Assembly (NCBI RefSeq): GCF_031755915.1
Contig: NC_083379.1
Span: 13,191,501 to 13,255,500 of the forward strand
Length of the DNA stretch: 64,000 bases
Direction: 5' to 3'
From: Ziziphus jujuba
Lineage: Eukaryota; Streptophyta; Magnoliopsida; Rosales; Rhamnaceae
Shown: piece by piece, positions 11,501 through 22,971 of the stretch
Layout of the letters: every line of letters begins with the position of its first letter
Numbering within the stretch: position 1 is the first letter of the stretch
Notes under the pieces: generated by a model
Database searches by the model: none
Told to the model about the DNA's origin: nothing
What the model saw: the letters and a program-made list of their open reading frames with translations, nothing else
Program-made: the position numbers and the translations under genes

Positions 11501-14370
11501 GAAATGAGGTGGGCAATCTGGCTGGCCGGCGCGTGTACAGTAACTAGGCCGGAAAACGTGAAAATGACCGGCGGCCGGTGACTCTCTCTCTCTCTCCTCT
11601 CTCTCTTTCTCTCTCCTCTCTCTCTTTCTCTCTCTTCCCCGAGTGTTTTAACAAATAAAACCCCTGCGTGACACTGTTCATGCCACGTGGACCAATCAGA
11701 AGCTGACACGTGGCATTTCACTGTTCACCGACCCAAAAACATTAAAATAATACGGTATCCGGTAAACTTCAAACGTCCATAACTTTTTAACCGGATGTCC
11801 GTTTTGAGCGTGCCGCTAGTCTATGAACTCGTATCGACGAGCACTTCACAACATGCATGAGTCAAAGCTCAATTCCCCATAAACAAAAAGTCAACTCTAA
11901 TACCCCCTGGACAGTTTGGACCGCAACTTGTTTCGTCCATAACTTTCAAACCGTAGCTCCGTTTTTGACGTGCTAGTAGTCTACGAACTCAGGGCGTCAT
12001 GCACTTCACCACGGTACCCTGGTCAACTCGAAATTCCCACCAAGTCAAAAAGTCAACTTTTGACCCCATTCGGTCAACGGTCAACGGTCAACCTCGGTCA
12101 ACGTGCACGGATTTCGGTGCGATTTGGGACGGGGTGTTACACCCGTGGTTATTTTGTCCAAATTCCTCACCGTTTGAAAAATCCGATAACGGAAAGTTCG
12201 ACCGATGCTTCAACAGTGTTTTTCGGCCACCGGAGGAAACTTTGGACCAAGGTAAGCATACTGATGAGTTCATTGTCTCTTGGGCTTTTTGTCAATATAA
12301 AATTTGTGAATTTTGGAGATCGTTTGATAATTTTTCCATTTTTGGATCAATTAGTTAATTTTCGAATAAGTTGGGGACTGTGTTTAGACAAAATTGGTCA
12401 AATTAGCTAAAATTGGAGTTGAATTAGTGAAATTTGATATTATTAGGACCCGTTAGGTGGTTCAATTTTGAAATATTAGGCTTCGGGTGAAAATCTCCAA
12501 TTTTGGGTACTGGGTCCTAAGGACACGCAGTATAATTGGACTGTCCGGTGTCCAATTTATGCAATTTTGTGATACTGTAAATTATTTTGAGACATTTGGA
12601 TTATACAAGTGCCTCTCGTTTAGTTGTTTAGAGCCTGAGGAATATTTTGTTATATTACAAGTACTCGAATTGAGCCTGGAGGCGATCCTGTAGAGGAGCA
12701 GGCGTGAGCATCTACAGTACTGTGAGTGGTTATATCATTTTTAAATGATTTGGGTATATAGTATAGTATATATGTGGTTTAAATATTTTACGTATATATC
12801 ATTTGATTGAATGTTATTTTATGCATATATAAATATTTACTTTCACATATATGTGTTATCATTTTATATGACTTTTGATAATATTTTAAGTGATTTTCAA
12901 GTTTAATGGATCCATAAATGGACTTGTGGTATTTAAATATCTTGGTAATTAAATTGAGAGTTTAAATCATTTTGGAAACTATTTGGTTTGAGAAACTAGA
13001 TTGAAAATCATATGATTTTAAGCATGATCAAATATTTTATATTTTTATGTGCTTAAAATTGGTTTATGGTGAATATATTTCACTGTGGTATTTCTGATTT
13101 TCATATGAAATGATGTTTTGAGATTTTGAAATATTTAATTAAGCAATGGAAGTTTAAATGTTAAATTATGAATTATGATACAGTATCGTTTAGAAAAGTA
13201 TATATATAGTCTTACAAGATTGTTTCATGTACACTGTATTGGTTATTTTTAAATTGATGTACCATAGAATGCCAATACCTTGGATCAATATTATATTATA
13301 TTATATTATATTACCGCGTGCTGGATTTACCACGGTGCCGTGAGGTTGGTTTCATCTAATGGTTATCTATTATTACCACGGACTGTGAGGTTGGGTTTAT
13401 CCGATGGTTTATTATTATTACCACAGTGCCGTGAAGTTGGTATCATCCAATGGTTTATTATTGCCACGGACCATGAGGTTAGGTATGTCCCGACGGTTAT
13501 TTATTATTTCCATGACACCGTTCATACATTGGAGGTCGTGAGGTGGGTGTATCCCAAGGTTTGCATATTGATATATCGTATGGTATATTGTATGTGTTTG
13601 TATATTTTGTTGATTTACAAAAATTGTGGTGATTTCTACTTTTTCATACTTATTTGGTGGAACTGTATTTATTATATTTTATGCCCAAATGTTTATATCA
13701 TGATTTGAGACATTTCATAATATTACAATGATCGTTCCTTCATATTTTTTAGTATCGGTTTTTATGATATTAGTTAGGGTACAAGTTTGGGTTTTGTGAA
13801 ATGATTTTTAAACGAGGAACTTTTCAAACGAGTGTAACGAAAGGTCTTGAGAGAAAGATTTTTCAGAAGTAAATCGTTATTTTTCCTATTATACTTTGCC
13901 ACTCACTGAGATTCTTTTATCTCACGTTTTATTGTTTTAAATTTGTTCACCTAGGTCCAGACAGCTAGTAGCAGTCTACCTCGGGCACAGATTATCGCTT
14001 GTTTCTTTCCACTACAGCAGCTGTATTTATCCTTTCTTTACCTGTTGTTATCTTCTGCACTTATTTATTACTTATTTGTTCTCATAGACTTTGTTGACAC
14101 TCTTAGAATGCTCTGATTTTAAATATGGGATTCTGTAGAAACCATAATACTCATGTGTGTAGTTATGGCCTATAGTATAGTAGGCCGATTGTGGACTTAT
14201 TTATATATATATATTTATATATTTGAGGTATTAATGTTAATGCTGATGTTTGATTATCTACGTTTTAAGATGAGATTGCATTGGATATTTTCTAATGATT
14301 GTCCAGTGGGACTTCACTAGGCGGGATCACCTGGGAGATCCTGAGAGGGTTCTCGCGGTGGATACTGTCA
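8569..14370 (+). repeat. Family-A left LTR, interrupted at 9223-12141
   Basis: It starts TGTAACACCCCGTACC and ends GATACTGTCA just before the primer-binding site. Without the 2919-bp nested insertion and one copy of its 5-bp target duplication it is about 2.88 kb, matching the right LTR (2897 bp). About 13310-13560 holds four or five imperfect units, each with a 'ccacgg..cgtgaggttgg' type core, conserved in the other LTR at about 20660-20910. Chance open frames in this LTR are not genes. Confidence 0.9.
9223..12141 (-). mobile_element. Family-B solo LTR (2919 bp) nested in the family-A left LTR
   Basis: It starts TGTCAGGACCCGTCC and ends GACGGGGTGTTACA, the same termini as the family-B LTRs at 34-60 kb. 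It is flanked by CCCAT (9218-9222) and CCCGT (12142-12146), a 5-bp duplication with one mutation. The right family-A LTR has the uninterrupted site (about 19490-19505). No internal sequence is attached, so an element inserted here and LTR-LTR recombination left one LTR. A CT/GA microsatellite spans about 11580-11640. GC-rich open frames at 10928-11721 are not genes: the same sequence recurs in every copy of this LTR. Confidence 0.93.
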
Positions 14371-14373
14371 ATT

Positions 14374-14385
14374 TGGTATCAGAGC
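14374..14385 (+). other. Primer-binding site, initiator tRNA-Met type (family A)
   Basis: TGGTATCAGAGC lies 3 bp after the left LTR and matches the complement of the 3' end of plant initiator tRNA-Met. It primes minus-strand DNA synthesis. Confidence 0.9.
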
Positions 14386-14514
14386 TTTAGGTTCTAAATT
14401 CATCGGGGTTGCGCATTGCTATGCAACTCATCTTGTGTTTTGCATACTTTGCTAATCTATTTCTTGACATTGATTTCATTTCTTTTGTTCGTGGACATAG
14501 TTCCATTTTTCCTT

Positions 14515-15700
14515 ATGGCGCACAGAGGTAGACGTAGGTCTCAGCAGGCTTCAGCCGAAAGTATGGATGCACCCACTTATGAGGAGCATCTTGTCGAGCA
14601 CCTGGTTCGATCACTCGAGAGGAGTCAGTTTACTGGATATACTGTTGATCAGGCTTGTAGACTTGGTGCAGTGGGTTTTGATGGCTCCACAGACCCTATT
14701 GTAGCCTTATCTTGGCTAGATGATATGGAGAAAATCTTGGATGAGGGTATGCAGTGTCCGGATGATGACAGAGTCAGGATAGCTAGTTTTATGCTAAGGA
14801 GTAATGCAAGAAAATGGTGGGCTTACGAGAGGACTAGGAGACGCCACACTTGGGCACAGTTTAAGACCGCTTTTCATACTGAGTTCTGCCCTCCAGCTTT
14901 TATTGAGACCAAGAGACTAGAATTCGAGACACTCACTTAGGATAGCATGACAGTTTTTGAGTACGAGCGGAGGTTCAGAGAGCTGTCAGAGTTTTGTCCC
15001 AATTTGATTGCGGATGAGGTTAGCAAGAAGAGAAGGTTTCTCGATGGATTGAGTGAGCCCATAGCTTTAAGCATCTCAGGTGCTGTTCACCCCACATATC
15101 AGTCGATGAGAGATGCTGCTCTTGAGGTAGAGAGACAGGCTCTGATGCGCAAGACTAAGCGCCGATCATATGATGGTTTATCTTCGGGAAACCCCAGCCA
15201 GGGATCGTCAAAGAGGGGTAGTTTCAGTTCAAGATCTTCAGGTAGCAGAGGATCCAGAGGGGGTAGGCATGATGCCAGTGGTAGCAGATTTCAAAGAGGT
15301 AGACATACCCAGGGTGCTGGATTTCGATCAGTGAGTAGTGGGAGCAGTCATTTTCAGAGGTCCGTAGGCCGAGGTGGTTTAGGTTCTGCATGTACCATTT
15401 GTGGCAAGTCTCATGACGGACCGTGCTAGTGGGATGGATCATGCTTTCGGTGCGGACAATCAGGACATTTCAAGAGAGATTGCCCTTATCAAGGTCAGAC
15501 CCAGTTTAGAGCCTCAGGATCAGGCGCTCAGTTTCAGCAGACCAGTGGGTACAGAGGACAGGATACTCACATTGGTCAGACTTCAGGCGGTTCTGTGAGC
15601 ACTGGGCAGCAGTCGGCAGCTGCAGCTAGAGGCAGAGGTCAGAGGGGACGACCACCTGCTAAAGGCAAGGTGTATGCTATGACCAGGCAGAGGCACAGGC
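14515..15700 (+). pseudogene. Family-A gag (capsid/nucleocapsid), two premature stops
   Basis: The start at 14515 opens a frame with a retrotransposon gag core ('RKWWAYERTRRRHTW', 'TEFCPPAF', 'VFEYERRFRELSEFCP', 'SGAVHPTYQSMRDAALEVE'), an SRG-rich linker, and a CCHC zinc knuckle 'CFRCGQSGHFKRDC' at about 15440. In-frame TAG codons at 14938-14940 and 15427-15429 stand where the family-B gag has glutamine. The frame is lost near 15690 before the protease. Gag packages element RNA into virus-like particles; this copy cannot make the whole protein. Confidence 0.9.
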
Positions 15701-16373
15701 GACCCCCGACGTTGTGACAGATACATTATCTATACTTGGTGATGATGCACGTGTACTCATTGACCTAGGGGCTACATATTCTTTTATTTCACGTGGGTAT
15801 GTTGCACGAGTCAGGATGACTCCCATTCCTTTAGGATGTTGCTTAAAGATTTCCACACCCACAGGAGAGTCATTATGGCCTAGTCAAATTCTTAGAGGTA
15901 GTTTACTTTGTATTGAGGGCCAAGTTATGGAGGCCGATTTGATCTTGTTAGATCTCCAAGGGTTGGACGTGATTCTCAGCATGGATTGGCTTGCTTCACA
16001 TTATGCTTTAGTGGATTGTTTTCGCAAGGAGGTGATATTTAGACGACCTAGTCTACCAGTAGTGATCTTCTATGGAGAGCGGAGGCAGACATTTTCAGGT
16101 TGGATTTCTGCTATCTATGCTAGACGTTTACTTCAGAAGGGTTGTAAAGGGTATCTAGCCCACATAGTTGATACTCGAATTAGTGAGGTGAGGTTGGAGG
16201 ATGTACTAGTGGTGAAGGATTTCCCATATGTGTTCCCTGATGATCTTCCAGGTTTACCTCCTGAGCGGGAGATAGACTTTCCCATTGAGTTAGTTCCTGG
16301 TACGGCTCCTATTTCCTTACCACCTTATCGGATGGCACCAGCTGAATTGAAAGAGTTGAAGGCTCAGCTGTAA
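15700..16373 (+). pseudogene. Family-A aspartic protease region
   Basis: This pol segment is in the +1 frame relative to gag. The active-site motif reads 'DLGATYSF' (about 15760) where related elements have D-S-G-A-T: the catalytic Asp stays but the Ser is Leu. It continues through 'LILLDLQGLDVILSMDWLA' to 'DLPGLPPEREIDF', the usual lead into reverse transcriptase, and stops at 16371-16373 (TAA) where this family normally has glutamine. Confidence 0.85.
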
Positions 16374-17429
16374 GAGTTAGTAGATGGAGGATTCATTAGG
16401 CCTCGTGTTTCACTTTGGGGTGCGCCGGTGTTATTTGTGAAGAAGAAGGATGGTACTTGGAGGTTGTGTGTAGATTATAGGCAGTTGAATAAGGTCACCA
16501 TCCGTAACAAATACCCTTTTCCTCGGATTGATGATCTTTTTGATCAGCTTCAGGGTGCTAAGGTATTTTCTAAGATTGACTTGAGGTCAGGATACCATCA
16601 GTTAAGGATTAGGTAATCGGACATTCCTAAAACTGCATTCAGGACAAGATACGGGCATTATGAGTTTTTGGTGATGTCTTTTGGACTCACCAATGCCCCT
16701 GCAGTTTTTATGGACTTAATGAATCGGGTTTTCCGTCCATATTTAGACCAGTTCGTTATTATTTTCATTGATGATATTTTGGTGTACTCGCGGAGTGAGA
16801 TAGAGCATGAGATGCATTTAAGTGTAGTGTTGCAAACCTTAAGGCAACACCAGTTGTATGCCAAGTTCAGTAAATGTGAGTTTTGGTTAAGTCGAGTGGG
16901 ATTTCTTGGACATGTAGTTTCTGTTGATGGCATTTATGTAGAACCTCAAAAGGTAGAAGCAGTGTCAGATTGGGAGCAACCCACTACGGTGACTGAAGTA
17001 CGGAGTTTCCTAGGTTTAGCAGGGTATTACCGCAGGTTCATTGAAGGATTCTCCAAGATAGCAGGACCACTTCACTATTTGACCAGGAAAAGAGTTAAGT
17101 TCGAGTGGACTGACAAATGTGAGGAGAGCTTCCAAAAGTTAAAGGAAAAGTTTATTTCAGCTCTTGTTCTGACATTGCCCGAGGGCAATGATGGTTTTGA
17201 AGTTTATAGTGATGCTTCACGTCAAGGTTTAGGTTGTGTTTTGATGCAGCATAAGAGAGTTGTTGCCTACGCTTCTAGGCAGTTGAAGAAGCACGAGTTG
17301 AATTATCCCACTCACGACTTAGAGCTTGCTGCGGTGATCTTTGCATTGAAGACTTGGAGACATTACTTGTATAGAGCTATTTGTCAGATCTTTACTGACC
17401 ATAAAAGTCTTAAGTATTTGTTTACTTAG
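16374..17429 (+). pseudogene. Family-A reverse transcriptase and RNase H, premature stops
   Basis: The frame follows the TAA at 16371-16373. Reverse transcriptase motifs in order: '[19 protein letters not shown]' (about 16430), '[19 protein letters not shown]', '[20 protein letters not shown]' (about 16650) and the catalytic box 'FIDDILVYS' (about 16765). A TAA at 16614-16616 interrupts it. RNase H follows with '[16 protein letters not shown]' (about 17200) and '[12 protein letters not shown]', then TAG at 17427-17429 where relatives have glutamine. The catalytic residues survive but the frame does not. Confidence 0.9.
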
Positions 17430-18179
17430 AAGAAATTAAACTTAAGGCAAAGGAGATGGATGGAGTTGCTCAAGGATTATGATTGCACTATTGATTACCA
17501 TTCGGATAAGGCAAATGTAGTAGCCGATGCATTAAGTAGGAAGTCTACAGGCTCATTAGCTTATATGCAGACAATACAACTTCCTTTGATGGTTGAGTTG
17601 AGAGAGTTTAGGTGTCAATTTTCGGATGCGCAAGTCTAGAGCACTTTTCGCTAGCTTCCAATTACGACAAATACTTGTAGATCGTGTTCTCGAGGCCCAG
17701 TTTAAAGACCCTTATTTGATGAGTATGAGGAAGAAAGTTGAAGAAGGGGGACAATCAAATTTCACTATTAGAGGTGATTAGGCCTTGGTGATTGGTACTA
17801 GGCTCTGTGTTCCTGCAAATGAAGAGCTAAAAAGGCAAATACTGGAAGAAGCCCATAGTTCTGCCTATGCTATGCACCCGGAACCACCAAGATGTACCAT
17901 ACCTTAAAAGAGTATTATTGGTGGGCAGGGATGAAAAGAGAAGTTGCTGAGTATGTATCCAGGTGTTTAATTTGCCAGCAAGTGAAGGCGGAAAGACAAA
18001 AGCCTTCTGGACTCCTACAACCTTTACCCATCCCAGAATGGAAATTGGAGCGCATCACGATGGATTTTGTATTCAAGCTTCCCCCCACGGTTCAAAGGCA
18101 TGACGGTATTTGGGTGATCGTGGATCGACTCACTAAGTCTGCACATTTCCTACCCATTCGTGAGAAGTTTTCTCCTTAG
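17430..18179 (+). pseudogene. Family-A RNase H tail and integrase N-terminal part
   Basis: '[19 protein letters not shown]' (about 17510) ends RNase H. Frameshifts occur near 17625 and near 17880. The integrase zinc-binding region reads 'YYWWAGMKREVAEYVSRCLI' with CxxC, followed by 'GLLQPLPIPEWKLERITMDF' (first catalytic Asp). It stops at 18177-18179. Sequence then jumps to the integrase C-terminal region, so most of the catalytic core, including the second Asp and the Glu, is deleted. Confidence 0.87.
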
Positions 18180-18774
18180 AAGTTGTCGGACTCCATTATG
18201 TTGGAATAAGACATGTGAAAGGAAACTTCTAGGTCCTGAGATTGTACAGGCGACAATGGATAAGGTCAATATTATATAGGCCAAGTTGAAAGCAGCACAA
18301 GACAGGCGAAAGAGCTATGCGGACGTGCATAGGAAGGATCTCGAGTTCGAGATTGGCGATCGAGTATTCTTGAAGCTCTCTCATTGGAAAAATGTAGTAC
18401 GTTTTGGAAAACGAGGGAAGCTAAGTCCTCGCTACATTAGACCGTATGAGGTAGTAGAAAGGATAGGTCCAGTGGCTTACAGGATTAACTTACCGGAGGA
18501 GCTTTCTCGAGCCCATGATATTTTTCACATCTCCATGCTCCACAAGTATATCTCAGACCCATCACATGTGTTGGAGACACCAGAGATTGAATTGAGGGAT
18601 GACTTGTCTTATGAGGAGCAGCCAGTGCAAATTTTAGGAAGGGAAGAGAAAAGGCTTCGCAACAAGACTATAGCTTTGTTGAAGGTTCTTTGAAGAAACC
18701 ACCTTGTCGAGGAGGCGACTTGGGAGCGAGAGGATCAAATGCAGAGTCAGTATCCTTACCTCTTCCAAAACTAA
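18180..18774 (+). pseudogene. Family-A integrase C-terminal (GPY/F) and chromodomain tail
   Basis: The open part from 18286 shows 'QDRRKSYADVHRKDLEFEIG', 'GKLSPRYIRPYEVVERIGPV' (GPY/F module) and 'AHDIFHISMLHKYISDPSHV'. A chromodomain-like tail follows: 'EEQPVQILGREEKRLRNKTI', a TGA where Trp is expected (18691-18693), then 'HLVEEATWERE'. The final stop is at 18772-18774. Chromodomains steer integration toward marked chromatin in chromoviruses. The sequence identifies the element as a chromovirus but is non-functional. Confidence 0.85.
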
Positions 18775-18800
18775 GGTACGAATTTCATGGACAAAATTTC

Positions 18801-18816
18801 TTTAAGGGGGGTAGGT
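18801..18816 (+). other. Polypurine tract (family A)
   Basis: TTTAAGGGGGGTAGGT directly precedes the right LTR TGTAACACCCC and would prime plus-strand synthesis. Confidence 0.85.
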
Positions 18817-21713
18817 TGTAACACCCCGTACCAAAAAAAAATCCAAGATTAAGCAAGTTTAACCAAATTGACTAAGTTTGACCAAGTTTGACCAAGTGAA
18901 CAATGTATGGGTTCAAGTTGATTTTTTCAATAGCCAATATTTTTGGTTTGACTAAGGTACCATTGTGTAGATCTCATCGATACGAGTTCATAGATTGGCG
19001 GCATGCCAAATTCTGAGTTACGGGTAAAAAGTTATAATTCTAAGAAGTTTTAAGCATAAATTTTAAATCAGTGTCCAAGCCAGTCTCCATTTTTTGTCTA
19101 TTAGTGACCCAAGGCTTTATATAAGCCTAGGTAAGCGGATCAAACAGGAAACAAAGCCCAAAATACCTATTTCTTCCTTAAAACCCGAGAAATTCTCTCC
19201 TCAGACCCGTGGGTCCGAACTGGATTGTTTCGACTCGTTTACCGTCAAACCGGGTCACCGCTATTTTGCCCATTTTCGGCCAACCACCACTTACACGCGC
19301 CAGCCACCTAAGAAGGTCACCTGAAGGGGAGCTCAGGCATGATATTTCACGGCAAGAAGTGGCCGGACACGCCCAGATCGGGCTGGCGAAGTTCACAGCG
19401 GCTGGCGAGATGGGTTGCCGGATTTTCTCATTTCTTGGCCATTTCAGGCCAACCCATACACCCTTCCCACTATTTTCAACCCCTCTGAACTCATTCCCGT
19501 GGTTATTTTGTCCAGATTCCTCACCATTTGAAAGATCCGACAACGGGAAGTTCGGTCGACGCTTCAACAGTGTTTTTCGGCCACCGGAGGAAACTTTGGA
19601 CCAAGGTGCGCATACTGATGAGCTCCTTATCTCTTGGGCTTTCTGTTAATATAAAGTTTGTGAATTTTGGAGGTTGTTTGATAATGTTTCCAGTTTTGGA
19701 TCAATTAGTTAATTTTCGAATAAGTTGGAGACTATGTTTAGACAAAATTGGTTAAATTAGCTAAAATTGGAGTTGAATTAGTGAAATTGGATATTATTAG
19801 GACCCATTAGGTGGTTCAATTTTGAAATATTAGGCTTCGAGTGAAAATCCCCAATTTTGGGTACCAGATACTAAGGACACGCGGTATAATTGGACTATCC
19901 GGTGTCCAATTTATGCAATTTTATAGTACTGTAAATTATGTTAAGACATTTGGATTATACAGTGTCTCTGGTTTAGTTTTTTGGAACCTGAGGAATATTT
20001 TGTTATATTACAGGCACTCGAGTTGAGCCTGGAGGTGATCCTGTAGAGGAGCAGGCGTGAGCATCTATAGCACTGTGAGTGGTTATATCATTTTTAAATG
20101 ATTTGGGTATATAGTATAGTATATATGTGGTTTAAATATTTTACGTATATATCATTTGATTGAAATGTTGTTTTATGCATGTATAAATATTTGCTTTCAC
20201 ATATATGTATTATCATTTTATATGACTTTTGATAATATTTTACGTGATTTTCAATTTTAATGGATCCATAAATGGATTTATGGTATTTAAATATCTTGGT
20301 AATTAAATTGAGATTTTAAATCATTTTGGAAACTATTTGGTTTGAGAAACCAGATTGAAAATCATCTGATTTTAAGCATAATCAAATATTTTATATTTTT
20401 TTGTGCTTACAATTGGTTTATGGTGAATATATTTCACTGTGGTATTTCTGGTTTTCGTATGAAATGATGTTTTGAGATTTTGAAGTATTTAATTAAGCGG
20501 TGGAAGTTTAAATGTTAAATTATGAATTATGATACAGTATCGTTTGGAAAAGTATATATATAGTCTTACAAGATTGTTTCATGTACACTGTATTGGTTAT
20601 TTTTAAATTGATGTACCATGGAATGCCAATACCTTGGATCAGTATTATATTATATTATATTACCGCATGCTGGGTTTACCACGGTGCCGTAAGGTTGGTT
20701 TCATCTAACGGTTATCTATTATTACCACGAATTGTGAGGTCGGATTTATCCGATGGTTTATTATTATTACCACAGTGCCGTGAGGTTGGTATCATCCAAC
20801 TGTTTATTATTGCCACGGACTATGAGATTGAGTACGTCCCGACGGTTATTTATTATTTCCATGACACCGTTCATACATTGAGGGTCATGAGGTGGGTGTA
20901 TCCCACGGTTTGCATATTGGTACATCGTATGGTACATTGTATGTGTTTGTATATATTGTTGATTTACAAATATTGTGGTGATTTCTACTTTTTCATATTT
21001 ATTTGGTGGAACTATATTCATTATATTTTATGCCCAAATGTTTATATCATGATTTGAGACATTTCATAATATTACAATGATTGTTCCTTTATACTTTTGA
21101 GCATCGGTTTTTATGATATTAATTAGGGTACAAGTTTGGGTTTTGTGAAATGATTTTTAAACGGAGAACTTTTTAAACGACTGTAACGAGAGGTTTTGAG
21201 AGAAAGATTTTTCAGAAGTAAATCATTATTTTTCTATTATACTATGCCACTCACTGAGATTCCTTTATCTCACGTTTTATTGTTTTAAATTCGTTCTCCT
21301 AGGCCCAGGCAGCTAGTAGCAGAATAGCTTGCGCACAGCTTATCGCTTGTTTCCTTCCACTGCGGCAGCTGTATTTATCCTTTCTTTACCTGTTGTTATC
21401 TTCTGCACTTATTTATTACTTATTTATACTCATAGACTTTGTTGACATTCTTAGAATGCTCTGATTTTAAATATAAGACTGTAGAAACCATAGTACTCAT
21501 GTGTGTAGTTATGGCCTGTAGTACCGTAGGCCAATTGTGGACTTATTTATATATATATTTATATATTTGAGGTATTAATGTTAATGCTAGTGTTTGATTA
21601 TCTACGTTTTAAGATGAGATTTCATTGGATATTTTCTAGAGATTGTCCAGTGGAACTTCACTAGACGGGATCATCCGGGAGGTCCTGAGAGGGTTCCCGA
21701 GGTGGGTCCTGTT
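18817..21713 (+). repeat. Family-A right LTR (2897 bp)
   Basis: It is uninterrupted and co-linear with the left LTR apart from the latter's solo-LTR insertion. It ends ..GGTCCTGTT before the AGATT target duplication; the usual terminal CA is mutated. Open frames at 19094-21057 mirror chance frames in the left LTR and are not genes. Confidence 0.9.
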
Positions 21714-21718
21714 AGATT

Positions 21719-22327
21719 TGTCCACATATGCATAGATCAATAATAACTATCTCAACAGCCTTTTATCCAAAAAAAAATTTATGAGAATTAGAAAATATGA
21801 ATAGCAGCTTCTTAGGTTTTATGTTTTGTTAGGCAGCCTTAAGTTCTCTGGTTCGGTTAGGGTGTTCTTGTACATTATAAAATCAAGTTGATTTGCATTC
21901 TTTGAGAGTCAATCTAATTACAAAATAATCATCAAAGTTTCATGAAATTCACCTGCTAAGCTACTATTAGTAATTTTATGTTTAAATTCACCTGCTAAGC
22001 TACTATTAAATGAACATTTCCCTTATATATAAGATAAGATTGATGATTTGCCAAAGTCTTAGGAAAAATAAAAAATAAAAAATAAAAAACACCTTGGAGG
22101 TGACCTTTTACTTTTAAAGGCTCTGTAAGACATTGTGAAGTTTTTTTGTCAATTTCTATATCATATCATATAAGTAATCATTAATATTTATAAGTGAAAA
22201 TGCTTTAATAGAAAATTTAAAAAATATATAATTTTTTAAAATATATTAATTTTTCAATTTTTTCTGGACCTCTCAATCTAAGGTCCCTGGGGTTGCATGG
22301 ATTATGGTCAACAGGGGAGTTTTACGG

Positions 22328-22362
<35 letters not shown>

Positions 22363-22971
22363 AATATTGACGGAGGATATCCCACTTATGACAAAATTAC
22401 CATAAAAAAAAAAGTTAATGACAAATGAAAAAAATAAATTGAAATTGACTATTGGAATATAAAAATATGATATAAACTACGAAATTTAATCATTGATTAG
22501 AGATCTTAACAAAAATAAATAAATTGAAATTGATTACTGAATTAATAATATGTAATATAAACGAAGAAATTTAATTATCGATTAGAAATCTTACCTAAAT
22601 AAAATTAATGCTTTGAAGTCTGTTTGTTTTAGAAGTCTAGACTTATATCACTAATCAAACTCGTTTAATCCTATAAATATAAAATAATATAGAATTCTAC
22701 TTATATTAAAATTCTAGAGTTATATTCCTAATAAAAAAATTTTTTGGTAAATATATTCCTAATAAAATTTGTTAATAATAAAAATCTATAAAAAAAGAAG
22801 CGGTGACCGAAATCTTCTTCATTCTTGCATTACGTATTCATTCATTTAGTACGTAAAGAAGACGTGGGGCCCTTAATCCAGAATTGAGAGATAGGAAAGA
22901 AATAGAGAGAGTACATATTCTTGCATTAATTTTTCATTACCGATCGAGTTAGTAGTAAGTAGTAAGTAAGT
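21719..22971. other. AT-rich intergenic DNA and 5' flank of the 289-aa gene
   Basis: It contains a 23-25-bp direct repeat ('attcacctgctaagctacta' at about 21947 and 21986), an AT microsatellite (about 22331-22358) and an imperfect tandem duplication with a period of about 83 bp (22432-22510 and 22514-22595). A TATA-like 'tataaata' occurs at about 22672, 300 bp before the ATG at 22972. It is the best core-promoter candidate but is weakly supported in such AT-rich DNA. No gene is seen. Confidence 0.45.

Larger units (their letters stand above)
8569..21713 (+). mobile_element. Family-A Ty3/gypsy chromovirus (Tekay/Del-like), disabled
   Basis: This is a full-length but dead LTR retrotransposon reading on the plus strand. 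The left LTR (8569-14370) is interrupted by a solo LTR, the right LTR is 18817-21713, and the internal region carries gag, protease, reverse transcriptase, RNase H, integrase fragments and a chromodomain tail. The primer-binding site TGGTATCAGAGC (initiator tRNA-Met) is at 14374-14385; the polypurine tract TTTAAGGGGGGTAGGT (18801-18816) abuts the right LTR. Flanks carry a 5-bp duplication AGATT (8564-8568 and 21714-21718). The two LTRs differ at about ten sites plus indels in the first 160 bp, so the insertion is old. Lineage is inferred from the chromodomain, the long LTRs and integrase similarity. Confidence 0.92.

Noticed and set aside
10928..11721. Several overlapping GC-rich open frames on both strands
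   Set aside because: They lie within the family-B LTR and recur in other LTR copies with frame-breaking differences; CGG-rich DNA keeps frames open by chance.
13310..13560. CRISPR-like or satellite array
   Set aside because: The units are imperfect, have no unique spacers, and are part of a plant LTR duplicated at 20660-20910.
18816..18820. Reading the family-A element as three separate insertions because of its split left LTR
   Set aside because: The matching AGATT flanks and the CCCAT/CCCGT duplication around the nested LTR explain everything with two insertions.
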